Assembly: GCF_904849725.1 (NCBI RefSeq)
Contig: NC_058521.1
Location: 341,046,638 to 341,110,637 of the forward strand
Reading direction: 5' to 3'
DNA: 64,000 nucleotides
Source: Hordeum vulgare subsp. vulgare
Lineage: Eukaryota > Streptophyta > Magnoliopsida > Poales > Poaceae
The position numbers and the translations under genes are program-made. Shown piece by piece: positions 11,735-22,777 of this stretch (position 1 is its first letter; every line of letters begins with the position of its first letter). The notes beneath the pieces were generated by a model. That model had not been told where the DNA came from. It saw only the letters and a list, made by a program, of their open reading frames with translations, and did not search any database.

Positions 11735-13117
11735 GGCACAATCACGTGGAATTCAAAGAAAAATAGCAAAAATGGACAAGACACAAGTGAATTCCAAGCA
11801 ACAAACAAGAATGCAAGAAATAGAAAGACCTCCAAAAAATAAAAAAAAGCACAACCATAGAGGTTCTGGAGTACCAGCGGTTGTACCATGCTACGGGAGC
11901 GGTACTTCTGATTGCGTGGTAGTATTGGTTACTCAGAAGCGGAACTACCGCCCAGGCCGCGAAAATGCTTTCGCGACACAGGAATGGAGGAACCGGTGAG
12001 AAAATTCTCCAAAATTTGAAGACAAATGAGAGAATAGTTATACAAGGATACAAATGCCGACCTACTTACGCCTAGAATCCGCTAACGAAATAGGAAATCC
12101 CCTCATGCATTGCCCTAGATAAATATGTGAAAGCACAAAACCAATGAGAAAAGAATACGGGCAATACTGGAGTCCATCACGCAAGGAGAAGAGGGGGAGG
12201 AGCTGCTCCGGTTGGAAGAGCGAGGAATGGCCCAGAGAGATCCGGAGCCGGCCTCCAGGGTCGTTGCGGTCGCCTGTGAGAAGGATAATGAGAGGGAGGA
12301 GAATGTGTATGTGGGAAGTTAGAACCCCCCTTCCCATCTCATAACCCCCGAGGTTTTCCCCGAAACGGCAGTACCGCTTGCGTGGTAGTACCGGCCATGT
12401 CCGAGCGATAGTACCACTTATTTCAGACAAACAACCCATCCCAAACAATAAGGAACAAACAAGGAGAAAACCTACATAATTCAACAAAGACAAAAGAAGA
12501 GAATACACTCCAATGGAGTAAAGATACACACAAAGGAAGAGAAACAAGACTGAGAATCACGCCGCAAACGAAAAAGCTCTTAAAAAGAAAATGTCTCACG
12601 AGGATGGGGCGATAGCCGAGGCCACCTATGTTTGAGTCAGTTGGTATTCCACCGTGAAGATTTGAACCTTGGGTCCATGACCAAAAATCGTCTTTGAAGC
12701 AGTAGTACCATTTAACATGGTCAAAGTGAAAGACTTGATCGTTCATGCATATTAGGGGGAGGGAGATTTCATTGAGAGAACAACACTCCCCCTAAATCCA
12801 TGCCTACACCTAAATAAGATAGTATGATGAGAGTGGTGGGGTTGCCTAGTTTCAATTCACATTGATAAAATCAATGATATTTAGCTCATGCCTTAACTCG
12901 CGAAATCTTGGTTCATTCAATGGCTTCGTGAAAATATTTGCAAGCTAATCATTAGTGTTGAGGTAAATGAGATCAATCTCCCCACGATGATATGATCCCG
13001 CATGAAGTGATGATGAATACTAATGTGCTCTGTCTTGTAGTGTTGAATTGGGAAATTGGATATCGAGATAACACTTATATTATCACAATAAAGAGGTAAT
13101 TTGTCACATGTGACACA
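11735..13117. other. Copia spacer between the extra ORF and RNase H
   Basis: No convincing ORF. It contains GCGGTA/TACCGC-type palindrome pieces at about 11878-11960 and 12366-12420, resembling those in the LTR, and purine/pyrimidine-rich stretches near 12180-12340. Near 12750-12795 minus-strand CCCCCT/AGGGGG blocks resemble the polypurine tract. Confidence 0.5.
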
Positions 13118-14361
13118 TTAATCCTTTAAAGTTTGCCTCATCCACAGCAACTGAGCACAACAACTTGGAGCAACGACATACTCGGCCTCGGTGGACGAGA
13201 GAGAAACATATTTTTGTTTCTTGGAAGACCAACTTACGAGAGAGTGACCAAGAAAGTGGCAACCAACGAAAGTTGACTTACTCTCCATATGGTATCCTGC
13301 CCAATCCGAATGTGAGTAACCTATAAGATCAAATGAAGCACCTTCGGGATACCATAGGCCAATGTTTAGGGTGTGAGCCAAATATCGAAAGATTTAGTTG
13401 ACAACCACATAGTGACTTACCTTAGGTGCGGATTGAAATCATGCACAAATTCCCACACTCAACATAATATTTGGTGTGGATGCACAAAGATAAAGCAAGG
13501 ATCCAATCATAGAGCGATATACCTTTTGGTCCACAACTTTACCATTGGGATTGAGGTCAACATGGTAGTTGAGAGGCATGGGAGTGTTTGCCTTGGCCGA
13601 CTTGAGGTCATCCAGCTTGAACCTTTTGAGCATGTCTTGAGTATGTTTTGTTTGATTGATGAAGGTTCCTTGACTTTGTTTCTTGACATCAAATCCAAGG
13701 AAGAACTTCAACACTCCCATCATAGACATCTCAAACTCTTTGGTCATTAGTGCATCAAACTCTTCATCAAAAGCTTTGTTAGGAGAACCAAAGATAATGT
13801 CATCAACATATAGTTGGCATATGAACAAACTCCATTTGACCTTCTTAGTAAAAAGAATGGGGTCAATTTTCCCAACTTCAAACCCATGATCATGTAACAT
13901 CTCAGTAAGGTGCTCATACCATGCACGTGGGACTTGTTTAAGGCCATAGAGTGCCTTATCGAGAATATATACATGATTTGGGAGCTTGGGATCATCGAAC
14001 CCCGGGGTTTCTTGACATATACCAACTACTCAAGGGGACCATTAAGAAATGCAATCTTCACATTCATTTGATATAATTTGAAGTTGTGATGTGAAGCGAA
14101 TGCAAGCAACATGCGAATAGATTGAAGATGAGCAACACGAGCAAAGGTTTCACCATAGTCGATACCGTCGACTTGGGAGTAGCCTTGTGCTACCAATGTT
14201 GCCTTTTTACGAATAATGGCACCGTTTGAATCTTGCTTCTTCTTAAAGATACACTTTGTTCCAATGACATTGTGGTTCTCCTTTTGTCCCAGCACTAATT
14301 GCCACACTTTGTTGCGCTCGAAGTTGTGGAGTTCTTCATGCATGGCTTCAACCCGGTGCAT
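13118..14361 (-). pseudogene. Copia reverse transcriptase and RNase H
   Basis: Minus-strand pieces 14361-14026, 13900-13439 and 13381-13118 give the RVT_2-type RT and the RNase H. Visible marks are ATLVAQGYSQVDGIDYGETF and VKIAFLNG in the RT fingers and palm, an intact catalytic YVDDIIFGS at about 13815, and the RNase H run WSSKKQKYVSLSSTEAEYV near the end. The enzyme would copy element RNA into DNA and degrade the template inside virus-like particles. Frame breaks near 14026-13990 and 13439-13381 separate the pieces, so a full-length product is not possible. The catalytic Asp pair itself is preserved. Confidence 0.88.
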
Positions 14362-14539
14362 GTCTTCGAGCGCCTGTTGTACCTTTAGGGGTTCAATGCA
14401 ATAAAAAAAAATTCATGATGGGCACTAAAGTTTATTAATTGATGACGAGTTGTTACCCTCTCATTAAGACGTCGTAGACATTCTCTAGAACATGAGAATT
14501 CTTTATGAGATTTTCAGCATTCTTGGCAGCACGTCTCTC

Positions 14540-14965
14540 TCAAATCTCATTAGGAGTAAGATGAAGAGGATCCTTTTTGAGACCTTTACTGCCTTTGCGA
14601 GCTTGATCTTGATCTTGATCATGGTCTTGATCTTGAGCGTGCTCTTGATATTGAGCATTCTCGAAGGGGTGAGCTTGATCAAGGACATCACTTGGTGCAG
14701 CACCATCATGAGGTTGATCTTCTGCTCGATCTTGATCACAGGGTTGAGGGCCTTCAGTACATTCTACGAAAGCGTGTGGGTCTTGTGTTGGCGATGGTTC
14801 CACTTGAGTGAAATGATGTCCTTCTTCATCTTCCACAAGGGGTTCCTCAACGGTCAGGAAGTGTCCCACACCCATTCTTCTTATGGCTTGGGGAGGAATT
14901 TCACCGCGTACATCACGAAGAACACTTTGCTCCACTTGGGAGACATTATTCTCATCAAACTCCAC
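14540..14965 (-). pseudogene. Copia polyprotein linker between integrase and RT
   Basis: About 140 residues of acidic, Gln- and Asp-rich sequence including alternating HDQDQDQ, followed by the start of the RT region. It lies between the integrase core and RT, where Copia polyproteins have a poorly conserved linker. The low-complexity repeat suggests replication slippage. Confidence 0.6.
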
Positions 14966-15027
14966 GTTACATGTCTCCTCAATGACCCGAGTGGACTTGT
15001 TGAGAACATGGTAAGCCCTCTTGAACT

Positions 15028-15820
15028 CTAGGTTTGAATATAATGAACAAATATGCCCTCTTGAACTCTAGGTTTGAATATAGACAAAGGAGCACCTTTC
15101 TGAAGAATGAAACACTTGCAACCGAACACCCGTAAGTACTTGAGGTTGGGCTTGTTACCGGTAAGAATTTCATACAGAGTCTTGTTCAAGCCTTTGCGGA
15201 GGTAGAGCCAATTGGATGCATGACATGTGGTGTTGATGGATTTGGCCCAAAAGTTATACAGTGATTTAAACTCCACCATCACGGCTCTTGCCGTGTCTAT
15301 CAGTGTCCCGTTCTTCCTCTCTGCAACACCATTTTGTTAAGGAGTATATGGTGCAGAGTATTGATGCTTGATTCCTTCATCACTCAGAAATTCATTTAGG
15401 GTGTAATTCTTGAACTCGGTGACATTGTCACTTCTAATCATCAATATCTTTGCATCATGTTGTCGTTGAGCTTCACTAGCAAAGTCGATGATGGTTTGTT
15501 GAGTCTCACTTTTCGTCTTGAAGAAGTACACCCAAGTATATATTGAGAAATTATCCACTATCATGAAGCAATGCTTTCTTCCCCCAAGGCTATCGAAAGA
15601 TGGAGGACAAAAGAGATCCATGTGAAGGAGCTCCAAAGGCCTCTTCGAGTAAATGGTAGTCGTGGAGAGGTGAGTGGTCTCGTGTAGCTTTCCTTCAATG
15701 CATGCACTACAAGCACGATCCTTAGCAAAAAAATACAGTCTTTAGTCCAAGAATGTGGTCCCCTTTTAGGAGACTTTGCGAAGAACTCATATTGACATGG
15801 GCTTGCCGGTGATGCCAAAG
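15028..15820 (-). pseudogene. Copia integrase
   Basis: The core is readable in 15636-15337: HMDLFCP supplies the first catalytic Asp, IRSDNVTEFKN the second, and GVAERKNGT just downstream (about 15310) the Glu, so the DDE triad is present. A TAA at about 15339-15341 (where a Gln codon would be expected before NGVAERKNG) interrupts it. 15282-15028 continues with the C-terminal part (FKSLYNFWAKSINTTCH, LRVFGCKCF). The zinc-binding N-terminal part, 15818-15640, is in another frame. The enzyme would insert element DNA into the genome. Confidence 0.85.
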
Positions 15821-15868
15821 CCAGCCAATATGAAATTTAGCCATTAGGAAAGTTGCGGTCTTAGTGAG

Positions 15869-16246
15869 TCACACCAAAAAGTTAACCACATAGAGACCAT
15901 TCTCAACATGCCCAACAAAAGCTACTTTAAGAGTCTTGCACCACAAAAGGGCCACATAGTCAATGCCAAAGAAAGTACTAAAACCTAGAAGTGCAAGTTG
16001 ATGAACATAAAGTAAATTGTATGCGAGGGTCTCAACAAGCATGACCTTTTCAATGGTAAGTTCTGGAGAAATTGGCACCTTGCGGAGACCCAATACCTTT
16101 GAAGTTGCATCATCACCAAAGGAGACTTGGGTGTCTACGGATGGGTTGGGATGAACGTCCATCACCAAGTCCTTTCTTACATTCGTATGATTTGTTGCTC
16201 CGCTATCAAGCAACCATGACACCCCACCATAAGCAAACTCCTGCAT
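15869..16246 (-). pseudogene. Copia aspartic protease region
   Basis: WLLDSGATNHT near the start is the catalytic Asp-Ser-Gly motif of Copia-type proteases, followed by VSFGDDATSKVLG and later LLYVHQLALLGF typical of this family. The enzyme processes the Gag-Pol precursor. The frame is open for 125 residues and then runs into the integrase region. Confidence 0.85.
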
Positions 16247-16271
16247 AAGATCAATGCTTGGATTTAGGTAT

Positions 16272-18771
16272 CTATTCTTTAATGGGCCATTTCAGGTTAG
16301 TAACAAGGGTCATAGGAACCCAAATAGACCATTCAATGTACTCATAAGGGGAACCAAAAAATTTAGCAAAGACATTTCCATCACTAGCATGGCATAAAAT
16401 ATAGCATGGGTGAAAGTCGCCGACATTGTTAGGAGGGAGGGTTTTGCCCTTTTTGGCATTACCACCCTTAGCTTTGCTCTTCGTCTTTTCATGAGTACCC
16501 TCCCTAGCCTTGACAAAGGATTGTTTAAGAAAGGGAGGTTGCTTGGTCTTGATCTTCTTATTTTTCTTGGCCTTGGGGGAAAACCCAACTCCTTCCTTAG
16601 CAACCACTTCCTTTTGATTGTTTAGAAGGTCATTGAGATTCTTTTCGCCTTGAATGCATGTCACAAGGCCTTTATCAAGCTGCTCTTTTAATTTGGCACT
16701 CTCATCCACAAGATGTACGTGCTCACAACATGGGTTAGTAGCATGTGCATTATCAATTAAAACAAATGGAGAACACGTGGATATCTCCTTAGTAAGTTTT
16801 ACTTGGAGTTGAGCATCAGACTCTTTCAACGAAGCATCACCACTCTTCAAGGACTTGTGGGCCTTGTCAAGTATGTCAAGCTCTTTCTCGAGTCTAGCAT
16901 GGTCAACCCCAAGTGCAACCTTTTCAGATTGAAGCACACGAGTAAGAACAAGAGCATGATTATGATCTTTTTGTAATTTAGCAAGGTCATCATTGTGTGA
17001 CTCCTCAAGAGCCAAACTAAGCCCATGCTCTTCCTCAAGAGCAATGGAGAGATCTGCTATATCATTGGCATAGTAACGACTATGTCCTTGCAAAGTAGAG
17101 ATAGTTTCTTCATGAGTCTCGATGAGGTCATTAGCCGCTCCGAGTTGCTCCAAGAGAGCAACAAAGTGCTTCTTGGTTTTACCCTTGATTTTTCTCATGA
17201 AACTATCAAAGGAGTTCCCTTCATCATTAACCTCCGCTTGTTCATCTCCACTAACCATAAGAGAGGGGGTAGTGGAAACGATAGTTTTGATGTTGGAGGT
17301 TACCTTGTTGGATGCCTTTGCCATAAGGTACTTGGCAATGCGGTTCTCGTTGGGGGCGTTGAAGAGGGACACCTTGCTTGTGGAAGAAGATGCAATGCCC
17401 ACCGTGGACATTCCTAATACTTCACCACTTGCATCTTTGTCATCATGCTCATCGTATAGATACTATTTTTTGAGCCACCAACACCTTTTGGGGCTTGTTC
17501 TTGAAGAAGTTGTTCTTTTTTGGGGAAGGGCTTGGCCTTGTCTTTGCGAATAAGTTTGCTGCCATTGTCTTCCCTCTTCTCATAAGGACAGTCAGGCACA
17601 AAGTGACTCACATTGCCATATATAGTTCTAGCAAGTCCTCACATGTTTCTTGCCTTTGGGACCATTTGAGTTGTTCTTGGAGAAATTGGGCTTTGAGTTT
17701 CTCTTCTTGCCCCAAAACTGTCTTGATGCAAGAGCCATATGCTCGTGATAAGCGTACTTGGTGTCTAAGGGGCACAATTCCTCTTCCTCTTCTTCATCTT
17801 CCTCCAAAATAGCCTTGGCCTTCAAAGCAAGGTTGGGAGAATCTTTTATTGACCGTTGAACACGAGCTAGAGCATTGTTAGTGGTCTTGTTCAATATGTT
17901 CATGGCAATGAACTCATCCAACAAATCACTTGAGAACATGGAGTGAAAGTCTGACCTCGACGGATGACATATGACATGGATTTGTTGAAAGGCATAATAG
18001 CCTTGAGAAACTTACGCTTGATCCAATTGTCATCCACATCTTTGCTTCCATGATCTTGAAGAGAAACAACAAGAGTTGTCACCCTTCGATAGAGCTCATG
18101 AGGATCGTCATCCTAAATCATAATAAATTCATCGGCCTCATCAAGTATCACTTCATAGTTCAACCGTTGAATACTAGAGCTTCCCTTGTACATGGAAATG
18201 ATGTGCTCCGAACAGTCTTTGGCACGGGAGAAGGGACACAAATGAGCAAGATTTTAAATAGGAACAACTTCCTAAAGGATGAACAAGGCAGAGTGATTGA
18301 GCTGATTGTCAATCACTTCTCTTGGAGTGAGGTTTCTTGGATCATGTGGGTAGTAGCCTTGCTCAATGATTCTGCAAAGTTGTGTTGAGATGTGATTCAA
18401 ATGGGACTTTATATGAAAAACTAGTTAGCAAAATAATTCTTAACAAGCTTAGGTGGAGGACCGTGGTTAATAATATGTGGTGGGTGAATCTGTCCTGCAC
18501 AGATCATGAGAGGAGGAACCGAGTCAAAGGTATTTGCCCCACTCATTCCTTGAGGCAATGTATCTCTATCACTCCTAGCATTTTCCTTTTCGAAATTGGT
18601 TCCCATATCTGAAGTTGTGGGATTAACCACATGCAATGGGTCGGTAGAGAATTTTAAATTATTAAGGAAATCTTTAAGCATGTTCTTGACCTCATTTAGG
18701 TCCTCTCGAAAGACCGAGTTCACAACAGATGCCTCGGGCAACTCCACCGGACTAACCTCGTCGACAACCAT
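16272..18771 (-). pseudogene. Copia gag (nucleocapsid region), broken into several frames
   Basis: The largest piece (17411-16272, 379 residues) is rich in coiled-coil heptads (EQLGAANDLIETHEETISTLQ) and ends with a basic Lys-rich tail before protease. Earlier pieces are 17611-17414, 17939-17628 and 18771-18421, the last starting about 50 bases inside the 5' LTR boundary. Just before 17611 the expected CCHC zinc knuckle is damaged: TGC is followed by TAG, and the reading frame shifts before VSHFVPDCPYEKR-like residues. Gag packages element RNA into particles; the knuckle defect alone would probably abolish this. Confidence 0.82.
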
Positions 18772-18807
18772 ACTCTTTGAGTGGCGAAACCCTTAATAAA
18801 GAGACGA

Positions 18808-18820
18808 GGTTCTGATACCA
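18808..18820 (-). other. Primer-binding site complementary to tRNA-Met
   Basis: On the minus strand TGGTATCAGAACC begins two bases after the 5' LTR end. It matches the canonical initiator tRNA-Met site TGGTATCAGAGC for its first ten bases. Confidence 0.85.
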
Positions 18821-18822
18821 AT

Positions 18823-20372
18823 TGAAAGGATCGATATGGTTGACTATAGGTGTGTGTGAATAGGCAACTACCAATTTTAAGCTTTTCTTCAAATTCTTAA
18901 GATTAGCAACAAATATGTTAACTATATATACAACTAGATGAACAAAATATATGATGCTAGCAACAATAATAAAAAGAAATAACTTTGCACAAAGTAAAGG
19001 GTAGAAATAACCACAAGTGGAACCGTTGGAGAAGGTCGAGGAAGTGTCAGCGAAGTTCTTTCCCTTTGAGGGAAAGTACGTCTCCGTTGGAGCGGTGTGG
19101 AGGCACAATGCTCCCCAAGATGCCACTAAGCCATCGTGTTCTCCTCACACCCTCATACAATGCGAGGTGACGTTATTCCACTATGGATGCCCTTGAAGGC
19201 GGCAACCGAACCTTTACAAACAAGGTTGGGGAAATCTCCACAACTTAATTGGAGGCTCCCAACGAGACCACAAAGCTTCACCATAATGGAATATTGCTTC
19301 GAGGTGACCTCTTCCGCCTAGGGTGCTCCAACACCCAAGAGTAACAAGATCCGGAAGGGATTAGTGGGAGGGGAATCAAATTTCTCTCGGTGGAAGTGTA
19401 GATTGAGGCCTTCTCCACCAAACCCTACAAAATCAACACGAATCATTGGCTAGGAAGGAGATCGGGCAAGAATGAGCTTGGGAGGCAACAGTGGAGCTTT
19501 TGAAGGATAAGAGATGATTCTCCACGGGGAAGAAGACCCACTTATATAGAGGTGGGAAATGTGACCGTTTTCTACCTACAAAACGTGCCTAAGCGGTAGT
19601 ACCGCTCGGGGTAGAGGTACTTACGCTTGCATGGAAGTACCGGTTGTGCAGTCAATCTGACAGACATTAGGGGGCGGTAGTTCCGTTGGAGCGGTACTAC
19701 CGCTCGTGCAAGCGGTACTTCCACTTAGCATTGACACACATCCTAGACGAATAAGACAAAGGGGAGCCGTATGGTAGTGCCACCCAAAGCGGTACTACCA
19801 CTAAGTACTATCGCCCAAAAATTCATTCGAAATAGAATTGAAAAACGAAAACGTAAGCGGAAGTGGGGCCACAAGTAGAGAGCGGCAGTACCGCCCAGAC
19901 GGTACTACCGCGCTACCCTAGCGGTACTTCCGCTTATGAGGAGGTAAAAGCCCGGAACCACCACATGCACAAACGCAAGCGGTACAAGTCCCGGTACTGT
20001 AGGGCGGCACTACCGGTTGAGTGGTACTACCACCCATGGTAGCGGTACTACCGCTTATGAAGGTGCACATGATCCTAAGGACAGAAAACAGCTCCGGAGT
20101 GCCGGGGAAGAAAGCGGGAGAAGAATATGTACATGAGATATTCTCACAACAATTCCAACTACGAACCCCTCTTGATAGTACGATTTATCCAATGACTCAA
20201 GTCCACCAACACTAAACCATACGAAGTACATCGTCTTCTCATTTACCATCTAAGGGGTAGAATAACTGTCTCGTGCCACCTCATAACCTCTGAAAGTTCA
20301 AAGTACATGATAAGTACACAAAGGTATTGTCATCAGCCAACAAAACTACTTAGGGAAGACTATGCTCGTACA
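18823..20372 (-). repeat. 5' LTR of the Copia element
   Basis: 1550 bp, in plus orientation from TGAAAGGATCG to GCTCGTACA. A minus-strand TATA box lies in CTTATATAGA at 19541-19550. It lines up throughout with the left LTR outside the Angela insertion. Confidence 0.92.
19590..20055. repeat. Cluster of palindromic GCGGTA/TACCGC motifs in the right LTR
   Basis: Same motif series as in the left LTR: GCGGTAGTACCGC, GCGGTACTACCGC, GCGGTACTTCCGC and degenerate relatives, around a dozen in under 500 bp. Confidence 0.8.
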
Positions 20373-20439
20373 ATAGGGCTTCCACGAAAGGCGACTAGGA
20401 GAGCTTTTCCCCAATGCGGATCATGAGGGTCCCGCTAGC

Positions 20440-20660
20440 AAGGAGCATGGGGTGGGTAGAAGATTTCCACCATCACATAGCATGGGGTTTCCGCTGGCAC
20501 CGAGCACGGGGCTTCCAAGAAAGGTGGGTAGGTGAGTTTTTTCCCAGCGCGGAGCATGGGGTCCCACCAGCGCGGAGCATGGGGTTTCCACAAGAAGTGG
20601 TATGAGATTTCCACCAGCGCGTAGCATGTGGCTTCCACGAGAATGGGAAGGGGCTCTCGT
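20440..20660. repeat. Short tandem repeat of about 23-24 bp in element A
   Basis: Imperfect units of the form TTTCCACCAGCGCGGAGCATGGGG recur, some expanded to about 47 bp by an extra segment (AAGAAAGGTGGG). One unit also lies at 6455-6489 across the Copia insertion. It occupies a position similar to the minisatellite of element C, next to the antisense gene. Confidence 0.65.
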
Positions 20661-21135
20661 GTGCCGAGGGCAGCGTGGGTAGAGAGATCCCCACGCATGT
20701 ACAACCCCGTTTTGCTGGAATTTGTAAAGCACGGATAGAACTTATGGTGATGGAGGTCATTCTATTTTTTTTGCATCGGAACACCCTCCACTTCATTCAT
20801 TGGGCCACGGAGGTCCTGCCAGCGTTTGTACACCACATCTAAGATGTGGGACTCCAAGCTCATATGCGCAATCCTCACAGAGATGATTGCACCGTTCTCC
20901 ATGACGAAAGGAATGGGCATGAGTGGAGATGGAGGAGAAAGGGTCCTCGCAAGGAGAGATGCATGGAGAGAGGCAAATTTGATGCACATGCGCCTTCCAC
21001 CACGTGGCTTGGAGATGAGGGTGTTGCTGACGACCCACCTGGAGGTGGGGGCTTCACGGACGACTTCTACGCCCTAGGGATTGCTGGTGGGCCGCACGCT
21101 TTGTTGTGCGGCTTGGTTGTGCTTGATCACCTCCC
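20661..21135. other. Unassigned segment of element A
   Basis: A minus-strand frame of 75 codons (20989-20762) is open but has no domain I recognise. The stretch shows no RT, RNase H or integrase motifs, although a complete Tat element would have them next to the protease. Confidence 0.4.
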
Positions 21136-21680
21136 TTAACAGGCCGGGCACGCCTGGTGCCACCTGTGACGGTACACCAGGGCTTTCCTGGAGCGGGGCG
21201 ACGAGCGCGCCTTCCTATTTGAGGGAGCGGCATGGGGCAGGCGCTTCTTCCTCATGGGATCCCTCTTAGTTGTCACGGGCTCGTCCTCGTCGGCAGGGTA
21301 TGCCGTGGCAGCGACCTTGTAGGCATGGTCGAGGGTGTGCACCATGCCCTTCTCGTCGTAGCGGATGGTAATGGTGCCGCCGCAGCTGGACATCTTGATG
21401 AGACCGTAGGCATGGTGGGTCACTTCCATGAACTTGGAGAGTGGTGGGTAGCCTTGGATGGCGTTGTTGGGCAAGCTGATGTGCGCCACGTCAAAGTCGA
21501 TGAACTCAGTATGGTAGTTCTCCTGGGTGCCAAAGGTGACGGAAGGCTTACCTTCCCCAGGGGAATAGTGGAGCCATCAATTACACCAGAGAAAGGTGTG
21601 GTAGTCAAAATTGGGGCTCTGCGGTCCCAAAGAGGTTCTAAATATAGGATGCGCTCGTTCTCCAACCTTGTCCTACCTAT
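21136..21680 (-). pseudogene. Protease-region fragment of Tat-type element A
   Basis: Read on the minus strand, LTTTPFSGVIDGSTIPLGKV is followed, after a frame change near 21545, by VTFGTQENYHTEFIDFDVAH and ISLPNNAIQGYPPLSKFMEV. This series is characteristic of the protease-to-RT linker of grass Tat (RIRE2-like) polyproteins. The catalytic DGGS motif that should precede it is absent, because the sequence is cut at 21681 by the next element. The RT, RNase H and integrase that should follow are missing, so element A has a large internal deletion or was non-autonomous. Confidence 0.75.
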
Positions 21681-22455
21681 TGAATTCACCGCGACTCTCC
21701 GGTGGTTCGATCTAAGGAAAGCAACAAGAACACGCAAGAAGTTTACCCAGGTCTGGGCCACCTTGTGGTGTAAAACCCTACTCCTGCTTGTCTGGATTGC
21801 TTTGGGTGGAATACGAATACAAAGGCGGGTTCTTTCCCTGGTAAAGATAATGGGCATCAGATCCCTGCTATGGAGGCCGGGCCTCTCTTTTATACTTGCT
21901 TTGGTCCTCTTCCCCCGAAAACACTCAGTGGGAAGGGTTGCCACAATGGCCATTTTAAAAGGGGAGGGGACTTCGGCCCGCCCTAAAAAAAGTAGTCTTC
22001 GCGTGCAAAAAGCCCTTCTTCATAACACGCTGGTGGGCTCGGGGGTGAACTCCATCCTGCTGAGCCCCCATCCTTGTTCTTCTTGCACCGACCAGGAAAC
22101 CTTTGGGAGATGCTGTGGGGGCCTGCCAGCTCACCCCGCTTCCTTAGCACGTAAGTGGAAACCCTCCCTGTGCATGCATGCTCGCACCGCTCGTGTGCTG
22201 CGTGCACGACCTGTATCAGCCACGTGGAGGCACATGGTTATGAGACCCTCGTGAGGTCGCTCCCGACGAGCTCGTCCTACGAGAGCCTCCGGGGTGGCCC
22301 TTGACGATGATCCCCATATGCTAGCCAAAGGGCTAGGGCCCTCGCGAGGGTCTTCCTTGTTTGACCCGCAGATGGTCCAGGCCAGGTTTGTGCAACCGCT
22401 TTTTGCCTGGGGCCATACGCCGACGGGCCTGCACCCTGGTCCTAGGGGCCCGACA
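21681..22455 (-). repeat. 3' LTR of Tat-type element B
   Basis: In plus orientation it runs from TGAATTCACCGCG to GGGCCCGACA and is followed at once by GTAGCCCCCGGG, which on the minus strand is a purine-rich tract. The same junction (CA then GTAGCCCCCG) marks the 3' LTR of element C. The left boundary coincides with loss of the A protease frame. The typical phrase CTACTCCTGCTTGTCTGGATT lies inside. No second LTR is visible. The left boundary is inferred. Confidence 0.6.
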
Positions 22456-22777
22456 GTAGCCCCCGGGCCCACGTTGTGCAGGACTCCTCGTGATGGGATG
22501 GGCGAAGCAACGCGGGCTCCAATCGCCCGTGGGCCCAACGCAACACGTGGTGCCCGGCCAGCCGTGGGACACCCCTACTACTCCTCGTGATGCCTAGACA
22601 ACTGCCCTGAGCCAGCATAAAGCCTGCGCGCACGGTTGGCCCATCATTGCTCTTTCTTGCCTTGTGCCGCCTCCCCGTGTCTTCCTTCTAGCGTAAGATT
22701 ATTCCCATGTGCCACACGACTATCACCCCTTTTCTCACAACACCGCCCTAGCTCCCCGAGTGGGGATGGCAAGGGAA
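22456..22777. other. Leader between the element B LTR and its antisense gene
   Basis: Starts with the purine tract (minus strand). A TATA-like CATAAAGCC at 22615-22623 on the plus strand, about 160 bp before the first ATG-rich GC stretch, may serve the antisense gene, by analogy with element C. Confidence 0.4.

Larger units (their letters stand above)
6490..20372 (-). mobile_element. SIRE-like Copia retrotransposon, complete but mutated
   Basis: Two LTRs of matching length (1551 bp once the Angela-type insertion and its duplication are removed, and 1550 bp) enclose gag, protease, integrase, RT and RNase H, read right to left in the Copia order, plus an extra ORF near the 3' end. A tRNA-Met primer site borders the right (5') LTR and a purine tract borders the left (3') LTR. 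The flanking pentamers are GCAGG and ATAGG, an imperfect duplication. Several in-frame stops and frameshifts make it non-autonomous now. The long gag with a coiled-coil-rich tail and the extra 3' ORF point to the SIRE/Maximus lineage; this assignment is from memory. Confidence 0.88.

Noticed and set aside
14492..15031. 179-codon plus-strand ORF with hydrophobic character
   Set aside because: It lies antisense to the Asp/Gln-rich linker of the Copia polyprotein; the hydrophobicity is a codon-complement effect.
21420..22254. Long frames on both strands (177 and 340 codons) spanning 21232-22254
   Set aside because: They cross the A protease and B LTR boundary, lack domains outside the protease-linker part and are shadows of LTR sequence.
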